A stretch of DNA of 64,000 nucleotides from Amycolatopsis sp. CA-126428 (GTDB lineage: Bacteria; Actinomycetota; Actinomycetes; Mycobacteriales; Pseudonocardiaceae). The notes under the pieces were generated by a model. The model had not been told where the DNA came from. It worked only from the letters and a program-made list of their open reading frames with translations, and searched no databases. Location: NCBI RefSeq assembly GCF_002904335.1, contig NZ_PPHF01000155.1, positions 186,001-250,000 on the forward strand, given 5' to 3'. Of this stretch, positions 32,733 to 41,708 are shown piece after piece. The position numbers were made by a program, and so were the translations under genes. The first letter of the stretch is position 1; every line of letters begins with the position of its first letter.

Positions 32733-35700
32733 TCACTCTTTCCCGTCGGGGCCGGTGAAGCCCGGGATCTCCACGTCCTTGCGGTACCGCTCGGCCGCAC
32801 CCGTGTCGGCGTCCTTGGATCCCTTCTTGCTGTTGCACGACGCACACAGGACCTCGAGGTTGCCCGGATCGGCGTAGAACTGCGAGCGGTCGGTCTGGCC
32901 CTTCTCCCGGCCCTGGGTGTTCCAGTGCCCGGCCACGGACTTGCGGTGGTCCAGCGCGTAGTTGTCGGCGTTGTTCGGCTTGACGCGGGCGGCGACGTGC
33001 GGGGCGATGCCGAGGAACGGGACACCCGGGCAGGTGAACGTCAGCCCGTCCGGCCGCATCACCGCGGCGATCTTGGCGGCGTCGTGGCCGCTGTACTTGT
33101 GGGAGCCGCCGTAGAAGACCGCGCGGACGTCGTGGTACTCGGGCCGCAGTGTCTTGCCGTCGATCGTGTACTGCGTCTGGCTCGCGCCGCCTTCGGCCGG
33201 CGCGAGTTCGGGCCCGCCGTTCGGGGTGTTGGCCAGGAACTTGAGCACCGGGAACGCCGGCCGCCCTTCGGAGCTCCGGCTGCGGCCGCCGGCGTTGCGT
33301 TCCAGCTCGTACTGGAGCGTCACCCAGCCGTCGGGACGGACGTCGGTGACCTTGGCGACCCGGTTGGTCGCCTTCACGACGAACCGCTTGCCCAGGTAGA
33401 CCTTCGCTTCGTCGACCGGCGCCATCGGTCCCAGCGGGAGTTCGCCGGTGTCGTCGGTCGGGTTGACCTCCAGGTGGGTCTTGAACTTGCCGTTGCTGGT
33501 GGGCACCAGCGCGATCGTCGTGAGCTGGTAGGTGTCCTTGATCTTCGGCAGCGCCGCTTCGACCGTGTGCTGGGTGGCGTTCGGCTTGCGCATCTCGGCG
33601 TCGGCCGCCTGCTTGGCCTGGGCCAGCGCCTGTTGCTTCTGGCCGGCACTGCGCGGGTCCGGTACCCCGCTGCCCTTCTTGCCCTTGAGCTTCGACCAGA
33701 CCTTCTTGCCCGCCTTGACGATCGTCCCCACGACGGAGTCGATCACCTTGCCGACCGGGGCCTGGACCTTCTCCAGCACCGACTTGATCTTTTCCGAGAT
33801 CCCGCCCAGCCCCAGCAAACTCGCCAGGAACCCCAGCACCATCGGCAACGCCTTCGCCAGCGTCCGCTCGATCAGGCCCGCCACCGCGCCCGCGCCACCG
33901 CGGGCGATCGACTCCACCGAGTCCAGGACCGAATCCACGAACTCCTTGATCTGCGCGGCCTTGTCCACGAAGAACATGACGATGTCGTAGATCGCCTTGC
34001 AGGCCTTGATGAACGCCGCCGCCGGGTTGAGCATCGAAATGATCCAGGTGATGCCCGCCTTGACGATCTTCTCGATCACGAAGTCCTTGATCTGGCCGAG
34101 CACCATCTCCTTCAGGTCGCCGAGCTTCGCGACGATCCAGCGCCACAGGCCCGGCACGCCCTCGGTGAGCAGGATCTTGACGACGTCGAGGGTCTGCTCC
34201 AGCTTCGCCAGCACCGGCTCCGGGATGAACCGCAGGATCCGCGCGCGGACGCTGGCCCAGGTCAGGCCCAGCAGCGACAGGACCATCTTCAGGATGCCCT
34301 TGGCGTCCAGCGCTTCCGGGATCTCGATGCCCGCGCTCGCCAGGTTGCCCAGCAGCCACCCCTTCAGGCCGTCCTTGAGGTGCTGGACGATGTTGGCGCC
34401 GAAGTTCATGACGCCGGTCTTGACCGCGTTGACCAGGTTGCCGAGGAACTCGATCGGCTTCGCGATGATCAACCCGACCGCGTTCGCGGCCCGCGAAAGC
34501 ACGCCGAGCAGCATGTCCTTCAGCTTGAGGATCGTTTCGATCGCACCGCCGACGGCTTCCTGCGCCTTGCTCCACAGGCCCTTGTTCTCGGCCTGCAGCG
34601 TCTTGATCTCCTCGTCGACGGCGTTGCGGGCCTCGCCGTACTTCTGGGCCAGGTCCTCGACCAGCGCATCCTGCTTCTCGTCGACGGACTTCTCGAGGTC
34701 GTCGAACTGGCCGCCGAACTCCTTCGCCGCCTCGCCCGCGATCTTGCGCAACGCCGGTGACTGGGACGCCACCTTCTGCTGCACGCGGGCGCGGCCGTCG
34801 GCGATCAGCTGCTTCGCCTCGCACAGCTTCTGGCCGACGAAGTCCGCGATGTCGCCGATGACGCCCTGCATCTTCGACTCGTAGACCTTCTTGGCCTCGA
34901 GGAAGAGGTTGTTCGCTTCGGCGGGCAGGTCGGCGAAGAGGTCGTACGCCCAGCGCGCCGCGCCGGTGATCCCGTCGTAGCGCTCGTCCTTGTAGCGCTT
35001 CATCCGCGCCTGGTGGTCGGCGGTGAACGCGGCCTTGGCCTGCGCCTCGCCCGCCTCGAACTTCTTCGCCACCTGGTCGTCGAGCGCGCCCAGCACGCCC
35101 TCGACCTTCGTCTTGGTCTCGTCGAAGATCGCCTTGATCTCGCCGGTGATCCGCGCCCGGTCCTGCTCGTCCTTCGACTTCGTGGCCGACTTCGCCGCCT
35201 GGCCCCGCTGGGCCGACGACGACCGCGCGCCCGTCATGCCCGCCATCGCCGCCTGGCCGGACGCCTGAGCCGCGCCGGTCACCGCGGCCAGCTGCCCGGC
35301 CTCGGACTCGCGGACCGCGGCCGGCGCCGAAGCCGTGTGCTGCTCGCCTTCCCGCTTCGCCGCCAGTGCGCCGGTGAACTCCGGCTCGTTGGACTCGGCC
35401 AGCTGCTGCTCGGTGACGCCCGCCGCGGCCATCGCGCCCTGGGTTTCGCACTGGCCGGCGCGCAGATCGGTCTGCTCGGGCGGCGCCTTGTCCGGGGTCG
35501 CCCTGCGGGCGTCCGGCGGCGCCAGCGCCGGCGGGGCCGGTGGTTGCGGCAGCGGCGTGACCGGCTTTTCCACGGCCCGGCCGGGGTCCGGCGGTTCCTT
35601 CGTCCGGTTGGTGACGTCCTTGGCCGAGGCGTCCTTGCCGCTGGTGACCTTGCCCAGCACCTCGGTCTTCACCTGGTCCGCCTTGCCGGAGGTGGCGAAC

Positions 35701-36167
35701 TTGTCGGCCTCGTCGAGGTTCTTCGGCGCCTGCTTGGCGATCGCGGTGTTCACCGCCGCGATGAAGGCCGCCTTGTCGAAGCCGGCCGGCTTCGCCGCGG
35801 CCATCTTGTCCGCCTGGGCGGCCTTGGCCTGCGCGTCCTTGTCGTCGGGCGGCGCCACCGCGGCGTCCTGCGCCTGCTTGACCTCCGCGCCGGCGGGCGG
35901 GTGTGCCTTCGCCGTCTTGGCCTTGCCGGCGACGTCGTTCTTCAGCGACTGGAACTTCGGATCGGACGCCGGCGTCACGCCGGGCGGCGCGACCGGGGGA
36001 GCGGGACAGCCCTGCCGCTGCAACGCGACCAGGCCCGACACCGCCGCGTTGCCCGCCGAGGACTGCAGGCGCAGCAACCCGGGCGGCGTCGTCCGCGGGG
36101 CGGGCCGGACCGGCCGCGCCGGCTGTCCGGACGGCTCCCGTGGCGCCTTGTCCCGGCCCGTTGGCAT
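32733..36167 (-). CDS. Large eCIS-linked cargo candidate with C-terminal HNH nuclease domain
   Basis: The protein has 1144 residues from ATG 36167; the frame continues upstream but into the divergent promoter. Residues about 25-50 carry GLLRLQSSAGNAAVSGLVALQ, a motif seen at the start of eCIS-linked proteins. About 60-330 is Ala/Lys/Pro-rich and about 330-620 forms long coiled-coil helices. About 620-930 is an amphipathic helical module (e.g. ITWIISMLNPAAAFIKACKA, ALPMVLGFLASLLGLGGIS). The C-terminus is an HNH nuclease: LDHRKSVAGHW (D1073, H1074, H1081) and NLEVLCASCNSKKG (N1103, C1108, C1111). No signal peptide. It is divergent from the sheath gene and preceded by eCIS boxes. Not a known named effector. 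Confidence 0.85.
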   Translation of the reverse strand: MPTGRDKAPREPSGQPARPVRPAPRTTPPGLLRLQSSAGNAAVSGLVALQRQGCPAPPVAPPGVTPASDPKFQSLKNDVAGKAKTAKAHPPAGAEVKQAQDAAVAPPDDKDAQAKAAQADKMAAAKPAGFDKAAFIAAVNTAIAKQAPKNLDEADKFATSGKADQVKTEVLGKVTSGKDASAKDVTNRTKEPPDPGRAVEKPVTPLPQPPAPPALAPPDARRATPDKAPPEQTDLRAGQCETQGAMAAAGVTEQQLAESNEPEFTGALAAKREGEQHTASAPAAVRESEAGQLAAVTGAAQASGQAAMAGMTGARSSSAQRGQAAKSATKSKDEQDRARITGEIKAIFDETKTKVEGVLGALDDQVAKKFEAGEAQAKAAFTADHQARMKRYKDERYDGITGAARWAYDLFADLPAEANNLFLEAKKVYESKMQGVIGDIADFVGQKLCEAKQLIADGRARVQQKVASQSPALRKIAGEAAKEFGGQFDDLEKSVDEKQDALVEDLAQKYGEARNAVDEEIKTLQAENKGLWSKAQEAVGGAIETILKLKDMLLGVLSRAANAVGLIIAKPIEFLGNLVNAVKTGVMNFGANIVQHLKDGLKGWLLGNLASAGIEIPEALDAKGILKMVLSLLGLTWASVRARILRFIPEPVLAKLEQTLDVVKILLTEGVPGLWRWIVAKLGDLKEMVLGQIKDFVIEKIVKAGITWIISMLNPAAAFIKACKAIYDIVMFFVDKAAQIKEFVDSVLDSVESIARGGAGAVAGLIERTLAKALPMVLGFLASLLGLGGISEKIKSVLEKVQAPVGKVIDSVVGTIVKAGKKVWSKLKGKKGSGVPDPRSAGQKQQALAQAKQAADAEMRKPNATQHTVEAALPKIKDTYQLTTIALVPTSNGKFKTHLEVNPTDDTGELPLGPMAPVDEAKVYLGKRFVVKATNRVAKVTDVRPDGWVTLQYELERNAGGRSRSSEGRPAFPVLKFLANTPNGGPELAPAEGGASQTQYTIDGKTLRPEYHDVRAVFYGGSHKYSGHDAAKIAAVMRPDGLTFTCPGVPFLGIAPHVAARVKPNNADNYALDHRKSVAGHWNTQGREKGQTDRSQFYADPGNLEVLCASCNSKKGSKDADTGAAERYRKDVEIPGFTGPDGKE

Positions 36168-36224
36168 GCGTTCAACTGTCGGCTCTGCCGGGCCGGTTGC
36201 CAACGACCGGACGGGCGGGCACGG

Positions 36225-36255
36225 CTGCCCGAACGGGCAGTTGCCTTTAAGGGCA
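36225..36255. promoter_or_regulatory. eCIS boxes c1 and c2 in the toxin/sheath divergent promoter
   Basis: Two TGCCC-N4-GGGCA elements stand in tandem: TGCCC-GAAC-GGGCA at 36226-36239 and TGCCT-TTAA-GGGCA at 36242-36255, 16 bp apart centre to centre. The first lies 58 bp upstream of the HNH-protein start; the second lies 103 bp upstream of the sheath ATG. One site for each divergent promoter is a simple reading. Confidence 0.75.
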
Positions 36256-36358
36256 GAGATCGGTTCCCGCGGGCCTAGCCGCACGGTCGTTCCGCGCGGA
36301 ACGCCCTGGCAGCAGCATCGCCGGGGACAAGACTTGTGCGTCGACAAGGGAGGCACGC

Positions 36359-37912
36359 ATGCCCACCTATCTCACGCCGGGGGTGTACGTCGAGGAGATC
36401 GAGGCGGGCGCACGGCCGATCGAGGGCGTGGGCACCGCGGTCGCCGCCTTCGTCGGCTTCGCGGCGGACGGTCCCTTCAACACCCCGACGCTGGTGTCCA
36501 ACTGGGGCCAGTTCACCCAGACCTTCGGTGACTTCCTCGAGGGCTGCTACCTGGCCCAGTCGGTCTACGGCTACTTCCTCAACGGCGGCAGCAACTGCTA
36601 CATCGTCCGCATCGGCGGGTCGCGCGCCCAGAACAACGGCGCCGCGCCGAAGCAGATCGAGGCCCGCCAGGCCGTGCTCGGCGGCTACCGCTTCGTCGCG
36701 AAGGAGCTGCCGGAAGGCAAGCAGGGCGGCGAGATCACCGTCGAGGTGGCCGACCCGACCGGCGACAACCCGGCCGAGGACCGGTTCACCGTGCTGGTCA
36801 AGCAGGACGGCAAGGTCGTCGAAACGCACAACGTGACGACCAAGCGCACCAAGGAGAACGTCGTCACCGCGGTGCGGGAGAAGTCCGGCCTGATCACCAT
36901 CGAAGAGGTCGCCACCGGCGGCGCGGTCACGAAGCCCGACAAGGGCACGGCGGTGCTTTCGGCGCCGCCGAAGGAGGCGGAGGCCCCGCCGGTCCCGGGC
37001 CGGGTCGCGGCGAACGACTACGTCGGTGACGTCGCCGACCGCACCGGGTTCGGCGGCCTGGAGGCCATCGACGAGATCACCATGGTCGCGGCGCCGGACC
37101 TGATGGCCGCCTACCAGCGCGACCTGATCGACCTCGACACCGTCAAGGCCGTCCAGCTGGCGATGATCGCGCACTGCGAGCTGATGGGCGACCGGATGGC
37201 GATCATCGACCCGCCGCCGGCGCTCAACCCCCAGGAAGTCCGCAGCTGGCGGATGGACGCGGCCGGCTACGACTCGAAGTACGCCGCCCTGTACTACCCG
37301 TGGGTGCAGGTCCTCGACCCCGCGTCGGGCACCAACACGTACATCCCGCCGAGCGGCCACATGGCCGGCGTGTGGGCCCGCACCGACGCCACCCGCGGCG
37401 TCCACAAGGCCCCGGCCAACGAGGTCGTCCGCGGCGCGCTCGCGCTCGAGACGCACCTGACCAAGGCGGAGCAGGAACTGCTCAACCCGATCGGCGTCAA
37501 CTGCGTGCGGTCGTTCTCCGGCAAGGGCATCCGGGTCTGGGGCGCGCGGACGCTGTCGAGCGACCCGGCGTGGCGCTACCTGAACGTCCGGCGGCTGTTC
37601 AACTACCTCGAGGAGTCGATCCTCGGCGGCACCCAGTGGGTCGTGTTCGAGCCGAACGACGACGCGCTGTGGGCGCGGATCCGGCGCACGATCAGCGCGT
37701 TCCTGGTGATGGAGTGGCGCAAGGGCGCGTTGTTCGGGCTCACCCCGGACGAGGCCTTCTTCGTCAAGTGCGACCGCGAGACCAACCCGGCCGAGGGGAT
37801 CGACCTCGGCCAGGTCATCTGCGAAGTCGGCATCGCCCCGGTGAAACCGGCGGAGTTCGTGATCTTCCGGCTGGCCCAGATGTCCGGTGGCACCAGCCTC
37901 GTCAACGAGTGA
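36359..37912 (+). CDS. eCIS contractile sheath protein (Cis2-type)
   Basis: The protein has 517 residues. The N-terminus TYLTPGVYVEEIEAGARPIEGVGTAVAAFVG and the C-terminal part (GTQWVVFEPNDDALWARIRRTISAFLVMEWRKGALFG, then FFVKCDRETNPAEGIDLGQVICEVGIAPVKPAEFVIFRL) are the conserved sheath core of phage tails and eCIS. The region about 105-215 is an inserted domain decorating the outer surface. In contraction the sheath drives the inner tube into the target membrane. First gene of the long structural operon. Only one sheath gene is present, as in Streptomyces eCIS rather than the three of Afp/PVC. Confidence 0.96.
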   Translation: MPTYLTPGVYVEEIEAGARPIEGVGTAVAAFVGFAADGPFNTPTLVSNWGQFTQTFGDFLEGCYLAQSVYGYFLNGGSNCYIVRIGGSRAQNNGAAPKQIEARQAVLGGYRFVAKELPEGKQGGEITVEVADPTGDNPAEDRFTVLVKQDGKVVETHNVTTKRTKENVVTAVREKSGLITIEEVATGGAVTKPDKGTAVLSAPPKEAEAPPVPGRVAANDYVGDVADRTGFGGLEAIDEITMVAAPDLMAAYQRDLIDLDTVKAVQLAMIAHCELMGDRMAIIDPPPALNPQEVRSWRMDAAGYDSKYAALYYPWVQVLDPASGTNTYIPPSGHMAGVWARTDATRGVHKAPANEVVRGALALETHLTKAEQELLNPIGVNCVRSFSGKGIRVWGARTLSSDPAWRYLNVRRLFNYLEESILGGTQWVVFEPNDDALWARIRRTISAFLVMEWRKGALFGLTPDEAFFVKCDRETNPAEGIDLGQVICEVGIAPVKPAEFVIFRLAQMSGGTSLVNE

Positions 37913-37927
37913 TGAAAGGGCTTCGCA

Positions 37928-38371
37928 ATGGCACTTCCCGATCTTGACAAGGCGGTAGGCCACTCCTTCGGGCTCGAGATCGACGGCGTCCAGATCAAGC
38001 AGATCTCCGAGGTCTCCGGCCTCAAGATGGAGCAGGACGTCATCGAGCTCAAGCAGAACACCGTCGACGGCAAGTACGTCATCAAGAAGCTCCCCGGGCG
38101 CCCCAAGGCCGGCGAGGTCACGCTGACCCGCGGCCTGACCGAGGACAACAGCTTCGAGAAGTGGGTCAAGGACGCCCACTTCGGCAAGATGGCGACCGCC
38201 CGCAAGGGCGGCGCCATCATCGTCTACGACTACGAAGGCACCGCGCTCAAGCGCTACAAGCTCACCAACGCGTGGCCGAAGAGCCTGGAGATCGGCTCGC
38301 TGAAGGCCGGCGACACGAGCGTGCTCACCGAGAAGCTCGTCATCACCTACGAGCAGATGGAAGTCGAGTGA
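37928..38371 (+). CDS. eCIS inner tube protein (Cis1-type)
   Basis: The protein has 147 residues. GHSFGLEIDGVQIKQISEVSGLKMEQDVIELKQNT and YEGTALKRYKLTNAWPKSLEIGSLKAGDTSVLTEKLVITYE match the T4 gp19/Hcp-like tube fold, in which hexameric rings stack within the sheath. Length and sequence pattern are typical of the main tube subunit. GAAAGGG lies just before the ATG, 15 bp after the sheath stop. Confidence 0.96.
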   Translation: MALPDLDKAVGHSFGLEIDGVQIKQISEVSGLKMEQDVIELKQNTVDGKYVIKKLPGRPKAGEVTLTRGLTEDNSFEKWVKDAHFGKMATARKGGAIIVYDYEGTALKRYKLTNAWPKSLEIGSLKAGDTSVLTEKLVITYEQMEVE

Positions 38372-38375
38372 GCCG

Positions 38376-38825
38376 ATGCGCAGGGTGATGGCGTCGGCTC
38401 CGGTCGAGGAAGCCCCCGCCGCCCCGGCGGGGGAGCCCCGGGCGGAACGGCCGAAGCTGCGGACGGAGTTCGCGTTCGAACTCCCGCGCGGGTACGTCGA
38501 CGACGAGGGCAAGGTGCACCACTCCGGCGTGATGCGCCTGGCCACCGCGCGCGACGAGCTGATCCCGCTGCGGGACGACCGGGTGCGCGAGAACTCGGCG
38601 TTCCTCACGGTGGTGCTGCTGGCCCGGGTGGTCACCCGGATCGGCGACATCACCGACGTGCACGCCGGGGTCATCGAGAACCTGTTCGCCTCCGACCTGG
38701 CGTTCCTGCAGGACATGTACCGCCGGGTCAACAGCGAAGGCCACACCAGGGCGGGCGTCGCCTGCCCCGAGTGCGGCCACAGCTTCGTCGTCGACGTCGC
38801 CGGTGGCCGCCTGGGGGAATCGTGA
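38376..38825 (+). CDS. eCIS accessory baseplate/assembly protein with CxxC zinc-like motif
   Basis: The protein has 149 residues. A short Pro/Ala-rich N-terminus is followed by a conserved block (KLRTEFAFELPRGYVDDEGKVHHSGVMRLATARDEL) and a helix pair. GVACPECGHSFVVDVAGG carries one CPEC pair that may bind zinc together with a partner. The gene recurs at this position, between tube and DUF6760 genes, in actinobacterial eCIS loci as far as I recall; a phage tail assembly chaperone role is possible. The stop overlaps the GTG of the following small gene (GTGA). ATG 38388 (MASAPVEE) is an alternative start. Confidence 0.75.
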   Translation: MRRVMASAPVEEAPAAPAGEPRAERPKLRTEFAFELPRGYVDDEGKVHHSGVMRLATARDELIPLRDDRVRENSAFLTVVLLARVVTRIGDITDVHAGVIENLFASDLAFLQDMYRRVNSEGHTRAGVACPECGHSFVVDVAGGRLGES

Positions 38826-38980
38826 CGTACGCGGCCGACCGGCTGCACGAGGAAGTCGCGTACGTGGCCTACCACCTGCACTGGTCCCTCGACGACATCC
38901 TCGACCTCGAACACCCCGACCGGTTGACCTACGTCGCCGAGATCGCCCGGATCAACACCCGGATGAGCCAGGGACGGTGA
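38822..38980 (+). CDS. Small eCIS protein (DUF6760-like)
   Basis: This is a 52-residue protein from GTG 38822. It is a short helical sequence, ADRLHEEVAYVAYHLHWSL then DDILDLEHPDRLTYVAEIARIN. It resembles the DUF6760 family of small proteins in actinobacterial tail-like clusters, comparable with the second product of phage tail-assembly-chaperone frameshift pairs (gpG/GT). It starts by overlapping the preceding stop codon and ends 6 bp before the repeat-protein gene, so it is translationally coupled. Role inferred from position: assembly helper. Confidence 0.75.
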   Translation: MTYAADRLHEEVAYVAYHLHWSLDDILDLEHPDRLTYVAEIARINTRMSQGR

Positions 38981-38986
38981 CGCACG

Positions 38987-41695
38987 ATGTGGTTTCGCAG
39001 GAAGGAGGCGGGCCCGCCGCCCGTGCCGGTGCCCGCGCCTGAGCCGGCCGCGCTGCCGGTGAAGCGCGCGGAGTGGCGGAGCGTGGCACCGATCCGGCGC
39101 GTCCTGACCGAGCACCCGCTGGTCAACCCGGTGCAGCGGTTCAGCTCGACGCTGTCGTCCTGGCAGAGTCCGGGCTACCTCGAGCCGCTCGGGCACCGGG
39201 TCGGCCCGGCGGAACCCGCCGGCGTCATCGGTGATCTGGTGCGCCCGGCGGAGGTGCCCATGCCGCTGGTGGAGCCGGGGCCGCCGTCCCGGCTTCGGGG
39301 CGCCTCGGTGCAGCGGTCCGGCGAACCGGACTTGCCGCTGGTGTTGCCGGTCGTCACCGCGCGCGAGACCGTGCCGCCGCTGACGTCCGCGGCGGCCGAG
39401 AGCGGCCCGCCGGTGCGGACCCTCCAGGCGATCGCGGAGCCGTCCCCTGTGGACACTCCGGTGGCCGGCGACGCCCCGGTGGTCCCGGTGGCGGCGCCGG
39501 AGCCACCGGCACCCCAACCCCCGGCCCCGGCCGAGCCGGCGCGGCCCGAGTTGCCGCTCGTCCAGCGGACCGAGCAGGCCGCACCACGGCGGCTCGGACT
39601 CGGCGCGCCGATGCTGCCGGATCCCGGCCCGCCTCTTCCGGTGTCGCGGCTCGCGGACGACGTTTCGCCGGTCTCGAGCGCTTCGGGTCCACCAGCTGAG
39701 CCGGTGTCGCGGACGACCGGTTCGCCGCCGGTGAACACTTTCCGCCCGTTCGACACCCCGGAGAGCCGTTCCGGGACCACGGAGCCGCCCGGGACACCGG
39801 GCGGCTCGACGAGCGTTTCCCCGTCCTTGCCGGTGGCGCGGATCGGCGAGGACGCGGTGGCGCCGGTCGTGCGGACGGGGGAGGGCTCGTCGGGTTCGGT
39901 CTCGGCGGGGGTTTCGCTGACAAGAGGGGTGGAGGAGCCATTTCCTCAGGTCCCGAGGGCGGCCGAGGCGCTTCCTGTCGTGCCGAAGGCTCAGGAGTCA
40001 CCTCTGCCGGTGTCCCGGGCGGCTGAGACCTCGGCAGCGCCAGCTTCGTCGCTGTCGCGAATGGCGGAGACCTCGCGACCGGCGGCCGAGCCGCTGGTGC
40101 CGATGGGGTCGGCGGCGCGTGAGCCGTCGCTGCCGGTGGCGCGAGCGATCGAAACCTCGGCGGTGCCGGTGGGACCGGCGGCGCAGGATTCTCCGCGGCA
40201 GATGCCAGGCGCGGCCGGGAATCCGGTGGCGCCGGATTCGTCGCTGCTGGTGTCCCGGGCGGCCGAGAGTTCCGGCGTACCGGCGGCGCAGGAGCCACCG
40301 CTGCCGATGGCACGAGCGCTTCCGTTGCCGGGAACGGAAGGCAGTTCGGCGCTTTCCGCGGCACCCGTGGCGGACGAGTCCCCGGCACCTTCCGCCGGGT
40401 CGGCATCGCCGCTGCCGGTGTTGCGGGCTGTCGAGACCCCGGCGCGCCCGGTTGCGCCGGAGCCGCTGCCGCGGGCGACCGAGACCTCGGTGCTCTCCGT
40501 GGCACGAGCGGCGGAGGAATCACCGGTTCCGGTGACACGCGCCCTCGAGACTCCGGCACTCCCGGTGACGAGCGCGGCAGAGGCCGCATTCCTTCCGGCG
40601 ACACGGGCGAGCGAGGGTTCGCCGCTTCCGGTCGCCCGGCCCGCCGAGGATGCACCTGCCGCGACAGACGCGATGCAGAGTGCTCCGCTCCCGGTGGCGG
40701 GGGCGTTCGAAAGCCCGGCAAGCTCGACGGCAGGTGCCGGGTCGTTGCCGGTGGCTCGGTCGGTCGAGGGGGCGACGAGCCCGATGGCAGGAGCTGCGCC
40801 GCCGTTGCTCCCGGTGGCACTGTCCGTCGACGGCCCGACCAGTCCGGTGGGAGGTGCCGCGACGCCGCTGCTTCCCGTGGCACGGTCCCTCGAAGGCCCG
40901 GCGAGTCCGATGGCAGGTGCCGCGGTGCCGGTGCTCCCGGTGGCTCGGTCCGTCGAAGGCCCGGCGAGTCCGATGGCAGGAGCTGCAGTGCCGGTGCTCC
41001 CGGTGGCTCGATCCGTCGAAGGTCCAGCGAGCCCGGCGGCAGGAACCGCCGTGCCGCTGCTCGCCGTGGCACGGTCCGTCGAAGGTCCGGCAGCCTCGAC
41101 GGCGGGAACCGCGGTGTCCTCGCTTCCGGTGGCACGATCCGTCGAAGACTTCACCACCTCCACACCACCCCCGACGGCACGCACCATCGGAACCGCGCCC
41201 CTTCCGGTCGCGCGAACCCAGGAGGGCGCGCCCGCTCCAATAGCGGGAACCACAGCGCAGCTCTCGGCAGCACCGGCCGTTGACGGCGTGGCGCCCGCGA
41301 TGCCACCGCTCCCGGTGGCACGAGCGGCCGAAATCCCGGCAGTCCCCGTGACCCGGGCCCTCGGCAATCCGGCCGTCCCGCTCTCGCGCGCCGTCGACGC
41401 CCCGGTACCCCACGCCGAACCGGCCGAACCACTGCCCGTCGCGAGGATCGCCGACCCGGTCCGACCGTCCACACCGGACCCGCCACCTCCCGCGCCGGTT
41501 GTCCAACGCGATCCGGAACCCGCCGTCGCACCCGCACCCGTACCCGCGTCCGCGCCGGCCGCGGCTCCGCACCAGCAGGCGCCGGAAACCGAAGAGCTCG
41601 TCAAGAAGCTGTTCGATCCGCTGCTGCGCCGTCTCAAGACCGAACTCCGTCTCGACCGGGAGCGCCGGGGCGCGCTCACCGATCGCCCGCACTGA
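38987..41695 (+). CDS. Long Pro/Ala/Val-rich repeat protein of the eCIS cluster
   Basis: The protein has 902 residues from ATG 38987. Residues 1-70 (MWFRRKEAGPPPVPVPAPEP, then VKRAEWRSVAPIRRVLTEHPLVNPVQRF) are distinct. The bulk is a disordered-looking Pro/Ala/Val/Ser sequence, with LPVARA/SVEG motifs recurring throughout. Near residues 585-725 they become near-perfect 21-residue (63-bp) tandem units of the type PVARSVEGPASPMAGAAVPV. The last 35 residues form a helix (EELVKKLFDPLLRRLKTELRLDRERRG). No signal peptide. The conserved ends suggest a stretchable linker or tape-measure-like component rather than an enzyme. Repeat number is probably variable between strains. Confidence 0.85.
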   Translation: MWFRRKEAGPPPVPVPAPEPAALPVKRAEWRSVAPIRRVLTEHPLVNPVQRFSSTLSSWQSPGYLEPLGHRVGPAEPAGVIGDLVRPAEVPMPLVEPGPPSRLRGASVQRSGEPDLPLVLPVVTARETVPPLTSAAAESGPPVRTLQAIAEPSPVDTPVAGDAPVVPVAAPEPPAPQPPAPAEPARPELPLVQRTEQAAPRRLGLGAPMLPDPGPPLPVSRLADDVSPVSSASGPPAEPVSRTTGSPPVNTFRPFDTPESRSGTTEPPGTPGGSTSVSPSLPVARIGEDAVAPVVRTGEGSSGSVSAGVSLTRGVEEPFPQVPRAAEALPVVPKAQESPLPVSRAAETSAAPASSLSRMAETSRPAAEPLVPMGSAAREPSLPVARAIETSAVPVGPAAQDSPRQMPGAAGNPVAPDSSLLVSRAAESSGVPAAQEPPLPMARALPLPGTEGSSALSAAPVADESPAPSAGSASPLPVLRAVETPARPVAPEPLPRATETSVLSVARAAEESPVPVTRALETPALPVTSAAEAAFLPATRASEGSPLPVARPAEDAPAATDAMQSAPLPVAGAFESPASSTAGAGSLPVARSVEGATSPMAGAAPPLLPVALSVDGPTSPVGGAATPLLPVARSLEGPASPMAGAAVPVLPVARSVEGPASPMAGAAVPVLPVARSVEGPASPAAGTAVPLLAVARSVEGPAASTAGTAVSSLPVARSVEDFTTSTPPPTARTIGTAPLPVARTQEGAPAPIAGTTAQLSAAPAVDGVAPAMPPLPVARAAEIPAVPVTRALGNPAVPLSRAVDAPVPHAEPAEPLPVARIADPVRPSTPDPPPPAPVVQRDPEPAVAPAPVPASAPAAAPHQQAPETEELVKKLFDPLLRRLKTELRLDRERRGALTDRPH
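40740..41165 (+). repeat. 63-bp tandem repeats coding for 21-residue units
   Basis: Roughly six to seven degenerate copies of a 63-bp unit within the 902-residue protein gene, each encoding a variant of LPVARSVEGPASP followed by MAGAAVPV. The middle copies (about 40910-41050) are nearly identical, so recent slippage or unequal crossing-over is likely. Confidence 0.8.
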
Positions 41696-41708
41696 AGGAG
41701 GAGCGCCG

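Noticed and set aside
40740-41165. Possible CRISPR array because of regular repeats
   Set aside because: The units are 63 bp without unique spacers, lie in frame inside a protein gene and encode 21-residue repeats.
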